From a virus: a DNA stretch of 22,206 nucleotides. The position numbers and the translations under genes are program-made. The notes beneath the pieces were generated by a model, which saw nothing but the letters and a program-made list of their open reading frames with translations, was not told where the DNA came from and made no database searches. How positions within the stretch are numbered: position 1 is the stretch's first letter; each line of letters begins with the position of its first letter. The stretch is taken from positions 1-22,206 of IMG/VR virus record IMGVR_UViG_3300044634_000089. One strand, 5' to 3'. Below are positions 14,673-20,318 of this stretch, piece after piece.

Positions 14673-15773
14673 ATGGCTGAATTTACTGTAAAATCGGTTG
14701 AGTTCGAGGAACAAAAATCGGTTGCTGAAATTGAGGAACAATTAATCAATGAGCACGAACAAAAATTAAACGGTGGAGCTCCTGCAATTGTTGAGGCGAA
14801 TTTCGTTGAAAATGAAATTGTAGAAGAACCTGAGTTAGACGATAATGTCGTTCTTTCACATATTAACAAAAAGTTCGGAAGAGATTACTCTTCTTTAGAT
14901 GAATATTCTAAAGAGCCTGAGAGAATTATTGAGAAAGAAGATTTGCCTGAAGATGTAAATGCTTTCTTACAGTTCAAAAAAGAAACAGGCAGAGGTCTTG
15001 AGGACTTTTTAAAGGTTAACAAAAACTTTGATGACGTTGATTCAAAGTCACTATTGAAGGATTACTTGAAAGAGCAAAATCCTGAACTAACAAAAGAAGA
15101 AATTGATTTCGAGTTTAGAAAGCGTTTCGACTTTGACGAGGACCTAGATGACGATGATGAGATTAATTCTAAAAAAATAGATTTCAAAAAAGAGCTTAGT
15201 AGAGCAAAAGGTTTTTTTGAGGAACAAAAGGAGAAGTACAAAATCCCTCTTGAGTCAAGAACGGAGAAAACTTTAACGGCTGAACAACAAAAACAATTGG
15301 ACGACCTACGAGCACAAATGGAATCTTCTGAGAAAGTAGCTCAGGAAAATGAAAAGCGTTCACAGTTTTTTGCTCAAAAAACAGAAGAACTTTTCTCTAA
15401 GGAGTTTGAAGGTTTCAAATTTAAAGCAGGAGAAAAGGAAATCGTTTATAAACCAGCAGAGGCTGAAAAACTAAAGGAGCAACAATCAGGTCTATCGACA
15501 TTCGTATCAAAATTCTTGAATGAAGATGGTTACTTGAAAGACGCTGCTGAATTTCATCGTTCTATCGCTATCGCATCAGACCCAAATGCTTTTGCCAAAT
15601 TCTTTTATGAGAAAGGGCAAGCTGACATGGCAACTGACCATTCAAGAGATTCAAAAAATATTAATATGAATCGAGGTTCAGTGATACCACAGCCAGCTTC
15701 AGGTTTTCAAGTAAAAGTTGTTGATGATAATCAAGGCAGAAGCTATGGAATCAAAAGCAAATTTAAAAACTAA
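14673..15773 (+). CDS. Putative scaffolding protein
   Basis: This 366-residue, strongly acidic and Lys/Glu-rich protein lies between the portal and major capsid genes, the typical place for the scaffold. The N-terminal half is low in hydrophobic residues with acidic runs such as DEDLDDDDE near 155. It includes DVNAFLQFKKETGRGLEDF, a pattern that recurs in phage scaffold-like proteins. A coiled coil spans about 220-255 (TAEQQKQLDDLRAQMESSEK). The C-terminal part after 320 is basic and Asn/Gln-rich, like the capsid-binding tail of scaffolds. It would fill the procapsid interior during assembly and leave before DNA entry. No protease motif is seen. Confidence 0.75.
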   Translation: MAEFTVKSVEFEEQKSVAEIEEQLINEHEQKLNGGAPAIVEANFVENEIVEEPELDDNVVLSHINKKFGRDYSSLDEYSKEPERIIEKEDLPEDVNAFLQFKKETGRGLEDFLKVNKNFDDVDSKSLLKDYLKEQNPELTKEEIDFEFRKRFDFDEDLDDDDEINSKKIDFKKELSRAKGFFEEQKEKYKIPLESRTEKTLTAEQQKQLDDLRAQMESSEKVAQENEKRSQFFAQKTEELFSKEFEGFKFKAGEKEIVYKPAEAEKLKEQQSGLSTFVSKFLNEDGYLKDAAEFHRSIAIASDPNAFAKFFYEKGQADMATDHSRDSKNINMNRGSVIPQPASGFQVKVVDDNQGRSYGIKSKFKN

Positions 15774-15786
15774 AAATTAAGAAAAA

Positions 15787-17181
15787 ATGGCAGGTTCATT
15801 ACAAAGCACACCAGGTTTCGACTTACAACCGAGTGCTAAAAAAGCAACATTACCTACTAACTACATCACTAACTTTGACTTCTTGAATCAGTATCTTCCT
15901 GATACTTACGAAGCTGAGTTTGAGCGTTACGGTAATCGTACAATTAACTCGTTCTTACGTCAAGTAGGAGCAGAGATTCCATCTAACTCAGATTTGATTA
16001 AATGGACAGAAACAGGACGTTTGCATACTAAATACGCTAGCGTATCAACAGCAGCTTCAACGAGTGCAGATACAGCGGTAATGACAGTTGCTGATTCAGG
16101 GATTACAGAGTGTAACTTCCGTGTTGGTCAAGTAGTGTTTTTATCAAACAACGCATCTAGCCAATCAGCTAAAGCGATTATCACAGCAGTATCAGGATTG
16201 ACTTTCACAGTTGCTTTCTATGCAGCAGGTGGTCAGCCTTCTTCTTTCTCAGGAGCAACATTAACGGCTTTCGTTTATGGTTCTGAGTTCAGAAAAGGTG
16301 CAAACGGATTGCAAGGTTCTTTGGAAGCACAACCGTTGATTTTTGAAGTATCTCCTGTTATCATCAAGAACAAGTATGCAGTTTCAGGTTCCGACATGGC
16401 TCAAATTGGTTGGGTTGAAGTTACTACTGAAAACGGAGCAACTGGTTACTTATGGTACTTGAAATCAGAGCACGAAGAAAGACTTCGTTTTGACGATTAC
16501 TTGGAAATGATGATGGTTGAGCACGTTCAAGCTGAGACTGGTTCAGGTGCAATCGCTACAACTGGTGATATCGGTAACAAAGGAACTGAAGGTTTATTTG
16601 ACGCTGTTGAAACAAGAGGTAACGTTTGGTCAGGTGGTGTTCCATCTACATTGAGTGATTTCGATACAATCGTTGGTCGTTTGGACAAACAAGGAGCTAT
16701 TGCTGAAAACGCATTGTTCTTGAATCGTGATTTCTCTTTCAGCATTGACGATATGTTAGCTGCTCAAAACTCTTACGGAGTTGGTGGTACGTCTTACGGA
16801 TTGTTCGACAATGATGAGAAAATGGCTATCAACTTAGGTTTCACAGGTTTCCGTAGAGGTTACGATTTCTACAAAACTGACTGGAAATACTTGAATGATG
16901 CAACTCTTCGTGGAGGTATCGTTGGTGGTGTTGTAAACGGTGTTTTAGTACCTGCGGGGACAATGAACGTTTATGACCAAGTAATGGGTAAAAACGCAAA
17001 ACGTCCATTCTTGCACGTACGTTACAGAGCTTCTGAAGCTGAAAACAGACGTTACAAAACTTGGATTACTGGTTCTGCTGGTGGTGCAATGACAAGTGAC
17101 TTAGATGCAATGGAGGTTAACTTCTTGTCTGAAAGAGCACTTTGTACGTTAGGAGCTAATAACTTCTTCATCTTCAAATAA
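15787..17181 (+). CDS. Major capsid protein
   Basis: This 464-residue protein is encoded after the scaffold candidate and ends FLSERALCTLGANNFFIFK, a C-terminus I associate with the HK97-fold capsid proteins of crAss-like phages. An N-terminal arm with NFDFLNQYLPDTYEAEFERYGNRTINSFLRQVGAE leads into the core. A central insert, rich in Ala, Ser and Thr (about 75-160), fits an insertion domain. Codon choice differs from neighbours: Phe, Asn and Tyr are very often TTC, AAC and TAC, as in highly expressed genes. It forms the icosahedral shell in many hundred copies. A strong terminator follows, so it ends a transcript. Confidence 0.9.
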   Translation: MAGSLQSTPGFDLQPSAKKATLPTNYITNFDFLNQYLPDTYEAEFERYGNRTINSFLRQVGAEIPSNSDLIKWTETGRLHTKYASVSTAASTSADTAVMTVADSGITECNFRVGQVVFLSNNASSQSAKAIITAVSGLTFTVAFYAAGGQPSSFSGATLTAFVYGSEFRKGANGLQGSLEAQPLIFEVSPVIIKNKYAVSGSDMAQIGWVEVTTENGATGYLWYLKSEHEERLRFDDYLEMMMVEHVQAETGSGAIATTGDIGNKGTEGLFDAVETRGNVWSGGVPSTLSDFDTIVGRLDKQGAIAENALFLNRDFSFSIDDMLAAQNSYGVGGTSYGLFDNDEKMAINLGFTGFRRGYDFYKTDWKYLNDATLRGGIVGGVVNGVLVPAGTMNVYDQVMGKNAKRPFLHVRYRASEAENRRYKTWITGSAGGAMTSDLDAMEVNFLSERALCTLGANNFFIFK

Positions 17182-17188
17182 GAATAAA

Positions 17189-17226
17189 AACAACAGAGCG
17201 TCATCAGTGATGCTCTGTTGTTATTT
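17189..17226 (+). terminator. Terminator after the capsid gene
   Basis: AACAACAGAGC (17189-17199) and GCTCTGTTGTT (17212-17222) pair perfectly over 11 bases with a 12-base loop, followed by ATTTT. It lies eight bases after the capsid stop codon. Confidence 0.85.
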
Positions 17227-17250
17227 TAATTAAAATCTAAATCAAATATA

Positions 17251-17997
17251 ATGGAAACAAAAGTTAAAGCAAAAGAGAAAAGGTACATCCTAGAGGGAAG
17301 AGCACCATTAAGTTTTTTATTACAGGCGAGAGATATGCCTACATCAAGATTGTTATATTTTGATGAAAAGAAAGGCAAAAATCGAAGTCTTAGATATTCA
17401 AAAAATCAACAGTCGCCATTTGTCGATGAGCAAGATGAGAATGTTGTTTTAGAGCCAATCGTTTTTGAAGACGGTGTATTAACAGTTCCTGCTAATAACC
17501 CTGTGTTACAACAATTCTTAGAGATACATCCATTGAATGGTGATGTATTTAAAGAATGGGACCCAGCAGCTGAAGCAGAGGCTTATGTTAAGCATGAGAA
17601 TTTAGTGCTTGACGCACAAATCAAAGCAAGAGAAATTTCTGTTGAGAAAAAGATTACAATTATCAATATCTTCCAGGGTAAAGATGCTTCTATGTGGGAG
17701 AAATCTGAGATTACTAGAGCTGTTATGAATATTGCAAAATCTCAGCCTGATGATTTCTTGGACGCATTAGACAATCCTGACACTGATATTGAGGACTTAG
17801 CTATTCGTTCTATGAAAGACGGTTATGTTTCTCAAAGAAACAACGGAAGAGATTTCCATTACAACTTGAAAGACAACAAGAAACGTATGTTCTCTGTACC
17901 TTTTGAAGATGACCCAGTGAAATGTTATGTTTCTTGGTTGAAATCTCCTGAAGGGTATGAGTTCTACCAATATCTTGACAAGAATATTGAGGAATAA
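17251..17997 (+). CDS. Conserved phage protein after the capsid gene, probable virion-associated
   Basis: This 248-residue acidic protein has a conserved N-terminal half: LLYFDEKKGKNRSLRYSKNQQSP, then VDEQDENVVLEPIVFEDGVLTVPANNPVLQQFLEIHP. The rest is helical and charged. I recognise the N-terminal block from proteins encoded next to the capsid gene in Bacteroidota phages, where it is probably a head-associated protein; its exact role is not known to me. It has no membrane segment or enzyme motif. It sits between two terminators and may be transcribed by read-through, since no TAnnTTTG element is visible in the 69 bases before it. Confidence 0.7.
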   Translation: METKVKAKEKRYILEGRAPLSFLLQARDMPTSRLLYFDEKKGKNRSLRYSKNQQSPFVDEQDENVVLEPIVFEDGVLTVPANNPVLQQFLEIHPLNGDVFKEWDPAAEAEAYVKHENLVLDAQIKAREISVEKKITIINIFQGKDASMWEKSEITRAVMNIAKSQPDDFLDALDNPDTDIEDLAIRSMKDGYVSQRNNGRDFHYNLKDNKKRMFSVPFEDDPVKCYVSWLKSPEGYEFYQYLDKNIEE

Positions 17998-18016
17998 TAT
18001 TCTAAATACTACTACT

Positions 18017-18052
18017 AAAAAAGGCATTTCTTAATTGAGATGCTTTTTTTTT
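18017..18052 (+). terminator. Terminator after the capsid-adjacent gene
   Basis: GCATTTC (18024-18030), loop TTAATT and GAGATGC (18037-18043) form a seven-pair stem with one G-U pair, extended by the A run before it and the T run of nine after it. It opens a 335-base stretch (17998-18332) with no protein gene that I accept. That stretch contains three terminators and three promoter elements. Confidence 0.75.
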
Positions 18053-18061
18053 GTTAAAATG

Positions 18062-18092
18062 TTTGTTTATTTAAAAATGATTTGTACATTTG
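18062..18092 (+). promoter_or_regulatory. Promoter of candidate small RNA A
   Basis: TTTG (18062-18065), 19 bases, then TACATTTG (18085-18092) is the best consensus match in the window. There is no protein-coding frame of useful size before the next terminator. Confidence 0.7.
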
Positions 18093-18097
18093 TGATG

Positions 18098-18181
18098 TAA
18101 TGTAATAAGGGGTCGAAATCTTAGTACATCAAAATACTAAATGAAATTTATTAAAGCACTCACGAAAATGGGTGCTTTTTT
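18098..18181 (+). ncRNA. Candidate small RNA A (about 85 nt)
   Basis: The unit runs from the predicted start after the promoter at 18062-18092 to the terminator T tract at 18176-18181. The 5' part can fold as nested helices: TGATGTA (18093-18099) with TACATCA (18125-18131), enclosing TAAGG (18106-18110) with TCTTA (18119-18123). Part of the outer helix may precede the start site. The only ATG frame is 21 codons long and runs through the terminator hairpin, so coding is unlikely. Function is unknown. Confidence 0.4.
18153..18181 (+). terminator. Terminator of candidate small RNA A
   Basis: AAAGCACTC (18153-18161) pairs with GGGTGCTTT (18170-18178), nine pairs with one G-U, with an eight-base loop and a run of six T. 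Confidence 0.8.
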
Positions 18182-18182
18182 G

Positions 18183-18190
18183 TATCTTTG
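18183..18190 (+). promoter_or_regulatory. Promoter -7 element of candidate small RNA B
   Basis: TATCTTTG is an exact TAnnTTTG match lying one base after the T tract of the preceding terminator. No -33 TTG is seen at the usual distance. Confidence 0.55.
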
Positions 18191-18196
18191 TAACAA

Positions 18197-18292
18197 CAGT
18201 ACTTAAAACGCTTTTGGATAGTGGTGTCCGCTGTCGGGCGTGTCAGATTAAGTCATTTAAATCAAAGCATCTCTAGAGGGTGCTTTTTTTTT
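18197..18292 (+). ncRNA. Candidate small RNA B (about 95 nt) with a GC-rich core
   Basis: The unit lies between the -7 element at 18183-18190 and the terminator ending at 18292. Its core, 18221-18246, is about 69% G+C inside very AT-rich intergenic DNA, a common mark of structured RNA. Two exclusive hairpins are possible: GGATA (18216-18220) with TGTCC (18225-18229), or GTCCG (18226-18230) with CGGGC (18235-18239). There is no ATG; a 20-codon TTG frame (18214-18276) exists but has no supporting feature. Function is unknown. Confidence 0.42.
18264..18292 (+). terminator. Terminator of candidate small RNA B
   Basis: AAAGCATCT (18264-18272) pairs with GGGTGCTTT (18278-18286), nine pairs including G-U pairs, loop CTAGA, and a run of nine T ending at 18292. 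The stem is closely related in sequence to the one at 18153-18178. Confidence 0.8.
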
Positions 18293-18294
18293 GT

Positions 18295-18302
18295 TATCTT
18301 TG
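18295..18302 (+). promoter_or_regulatory. Promoter -7 element for the small virion protein gene
   Basis: TATCTTTG lies three bases after the terminator T tract and 30 bases before the ATG at 18333, leaving a leader of about 24 bases. Confidence 0.55.
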
Positions 18303-18332
18303 TACTTTATTAATCCAAAAAACAAAATAACG

Positions 18333-18623
18333 ATGGAAAAGTTTTTAAGAATCCCCGTAACAAATGAACAATTTCAATTGGTATCTGCAACAGGTATTGT
18401 ATTGATTGAGCAAGAATCAGCAACAGTTGTTCATGTTCACTACAAAGCTAGTACAGGAACAGATGTTGTAGTAATTACACACGCATCAGCAGGCTCAGGA
18501 AATGAAGCTATGCGTGATGCAATCCAAGATGCTGTTATCGCTGCATTAGGAACACCATGGACAAAACCAGCGTTCACAGTAACAGGTTTACCATTCGCAG
18601 TTTCAGGTATCACTGTTTCTTAG
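18333..18623 (+). CDS. Small conserved phage protein, probable head or vertex component
   Basis: This protein has 96 residues from the ATG at 18333. An upstream TTG at 18291 would lie in the terminator and promoter and is rejected. Landmarks are FLRIPVTNEQFQLVSATGIVLIEQ, then DVVVITHA, EAMRDAIQDAVIAAL and a closing LPFAVSGITVS. I recall similar small proteins from Bacteroidota and marine podoviruses near capsid genes, without a proven role. A beta-rich first half and one amphipathic helix would suit a capsid decoration or vertex protein. It has its own promoter element and a terminator after it, so it is a single-gene transcript, as expected for a protein needed in many copies. Confidence 0.7.
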   Translation: MEKFLRIPVTNEQFQLVSATGIVLIEQESATVVHVHYKASTGTDVVVITHASAGSGNEAMRDAIQDAVIAALGTPWTKPAFTVTGLPFAVSGITVS

Positions 18624-18643
18624 TAGATTAAGAATTATTTTGG

Positions 18644-18671
18644 AAGGGCACTTTAATGAGTGCCCTTTTTT
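18644..18671 (+). terminator. Terminator before the connector genes
   Basis: AAGGGCACT (18644-18652) and AGTGCCCTT (18659-18667) pair perfectly over nine bases around loop TTAATG, followed by a T run to 18671. Confidence 0.85.
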
Positions 18672-18673
18672 AT

Positions 18674-18681
18674 TATCTTTG
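18674..18681 (+). promoter_or_regulatory. Promoter -7 element for the connector gene run
   Basis: TATCTTTG lies three bases after the terminator T tract, the same arrangement as at 18292-18302. The ATG at 18699 is 18 bases downstream. Confidence 0.55.
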
Positions 18682-18698
18682 TATTAAAATGTAAAGCA

Positions 18699-19424
18699 AT
18701 GATAAATACAGTTAGAAACGCAGTATTGACTATCTTATCTAAAGACAATAGAGGCTACGTAACTCCTGAAGAATTTAACTTAATGGCAAAGCAGGCTCAA
18801 GTTGACCTTTTTGAGCAAATGTTTTATAGTTATAGCTCAGCAATAGTTAAGCGTAACGCACGTATTTACAATACTGGTCATGCGAATATTCCTGAGACAA
18901 TGGAGATAGACATTGATGGATTTATAGTTAATGATACATTGCAATATAATTCAACAACTGATACTTTCTTTTTGCCAGGGACTAACCCCGCCAATCCAAC
19001 GCAACCAACATTGTATAAGATTACAGATATGTTGTACAATAATAATATTGAGGTTGAGAAAGTTAACTACACTAAGCTAAACAGTTTGTTGAACTCAAAC
19101 TTTATGGCTCCAAACGTAACAAGACCTGTTTACAGTCTAAAGAACGATGGGATTAAAGTTTACCCTGACATTATAGTGAGTGGTATGACTATCAATTATA
19201 TCAGAAATCCTAAAGACCCTAAATGGACTTACTCAGTTTTATCTAACGGTGAGCCGTTATTTAATCAGTCTGCTTCTGACTACCAAGATTTCGAGTTGCC
19301 TGAAAGTGATTTCCCTAAGATTGTAGCAAAGATTTTGCAGTACGCAGGATTGTCTATTAGAGAAAATGATGTTGTACAGTTGGTAAATCAGGAGGAAATG
19401 CAAAATAACCAACAAAAACAGTAA
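18699..19424 (+). CDS. Head-tail connector / ring-type protein (crAss-like)
   Basis: This protein has 241 residues from the ATG at 18699; a GTG at 18660 lies in the terminator and is rejected. The N-terminus, INTVRNAVLTILSKDNRGYVTPEEFNLMAKQAQVDLFEQMF, is a helical block that I associate with a conserved structural protein of crAss-like phages, encoded after the capsid gene. A beta-rich centre and an acidic end with Gln-rich tail follow. In such phages this position holds the proteins that form rings under the portal. The next gene starts three bases after its stop. The family link is from memory, so the precise ring number is not assigned. Confidence 0.75.
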   Translation: MINTVRNAVLTILSKDNRGYVTPEEFNLMAKQAQVDLFEQMFYSYSSAIVKRNARIYNTGHANIPETMEIDIDGFIVNDTLQYNSTTDTFFLPGTNPANPTQPTLYKITDMLYNNNIEVEKVNYTKLNSLLNSNFMAPNVTRPVYSLKNDGIKVYPDIIVSGMTINYIRNPKDPKWTYSVLSNGEPLFNQSASDYQDFELPESDFPKIVAKILQYAGLSIRENDVVQLVNQEEMQNNQQKQ

Positions 19425-19427
19425 CAA

Positions 19428-20315
19428 ATGGAATACATAAGTAACTATCAATATTACACAAATAATGGTAATATCCCTGAAGATACAAATTGGGGGAGCT
19501 ATCAATATCTTTCTTTGAAGGACATTGTTAATAATTTCATGCTGTTTGATGTTGGTGCTGACAAGTTGGTTGACAATGTACCAAGATATGAGGTCGTTTA
19601 CCACGCAAAGAGAGCCATACAAGAACTTAATTACGATGCACTAAAGAATATAAAGGTAGTCGATATGGAGGTCGGTGATAACCTTAAATTCATCTTACCT
19701 GCTGACTATATTAATTATGTCCGTATGTCCATTCTTACGGACGGTTGTTTGACCGTTATTAATGAAAACCGTCAGGCAAATTCATCGAACGCTTATTTGC
19801 AAGATAACAATAATGATTTTCTGTTCGACCTAGACGGTCAAGTGATTACTGGACAGTCCGCTTTGGATATCAAACGACTTGAGCAAAGTCAGTACTTCGG
19901 CCCAGGCGATTACTGTGGTAGTTATGGTTGGCTATATGACGATAGTTGGTACTTCAGATATCAATTGATTGGATTCCGTGATGACGACAAAGACGGACCG
20001 ACATTCCGAATTAATAACGGAGTGATTGACTTTACATCAGGTGCTAGAAACCGCACTATCGTACTAGAGTACATCTCTGACGGTATGGAGAACGGTGATG
20101 AGTCATTGATGACTGTTAATAAATTGGCAGAAGAATTTATCTACGCATATATTAGCTATTCTATCTTATCAAGAAAAGTCGGTATTCCTGAGTATCAGGT
20201 CAAACGATTAAGAGACAAAAAGACTGCTATGTGGCGTAATGCTAAAATCAGAATGTCTAATTTGCATCCTGCGAGAATTGCAATGAGAATGAATAATAGA
20301 TTCCAAAATAGATAA
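19428..20315 (+). CDS. Ring / tail-tube-type structural protein (crAss-like)
   Basis: This 295-residue protein has the conserved start NWGSYQYLSLKDIVNNFMLFDVGADKLVDNVPRYEVVYHAKRAIQELNYD. A beta-rich middle contains PADYINYVRMSIL and RNRTIVLEYISDG. A C-terminal helix bundle ends with ARIAMRMNNRFQNR. The W-G-YQY-SL-DIVNNF block recurs in the second connector protein of crAss-like phages and corresponds in position to the T7 gp11-type tail tubular protein. It would sit between the portal and the tail muzzle. It is separated from the preceding gene by three bases, and the next ATG follows its stop by three bases. Confidence 0.8.
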   Translation: MEYISNYQYYTNNGNIPEDTNWGSYQYLSLKDIVNNFMLFDVGADKLVDNVPRYEVVYHAKRAIQELNYDALKNIKVVDMEVGDNLKFILPADYINYVRMSILTDGCLTVINENRQANSSNAYLQDNNNDFLFDLDGQVITGQSALDIKRLEQSQYFGPGDYCGSYGWLYDDSWYFRYQLIGFRDDDKDGPTFRINNGVIDFTSGARNRTIVLEYISDGMENGDESLMTVNKLAEEFIYAYISYSILSRKVGIPEYQVKRLRDKKTAMWRNAKIRMSNLHPARIAMRMNNRFQNR

Positions 20316-20318
20316 GAT

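Noticed and set aside
14477-14869. 130-codon open frame on the - strand across the portal-scaffold junction
   Set aside because: It opposes two well supported + strand genes, is low in complexity and has no start signals.
18093-18131. tRNA-like arrangement: a seven-pair outer stem and an inner hairpin with GGTCGAAA loop, like an acceptor stem and T arm
   Set aside because: The interval is only 39 bases and has no D arm or anticodon arm. The loop is eight bases rather than seven, and part of the stem lies before the predicted transcript start.
18141-18206. 21-codon ATG frame
   Set aside because: It runs straight through the terminator hairpin and the next promoter element and shows no recognisable protein pattern.
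18214-18276. 20-codon frame from TTG in unit B, encoding a Cys- and Arg-containing peptide
   Set aside because: It uses a rare start, has no leader signal, lies in the GC-rich structured core and ends inside the terminator stem.
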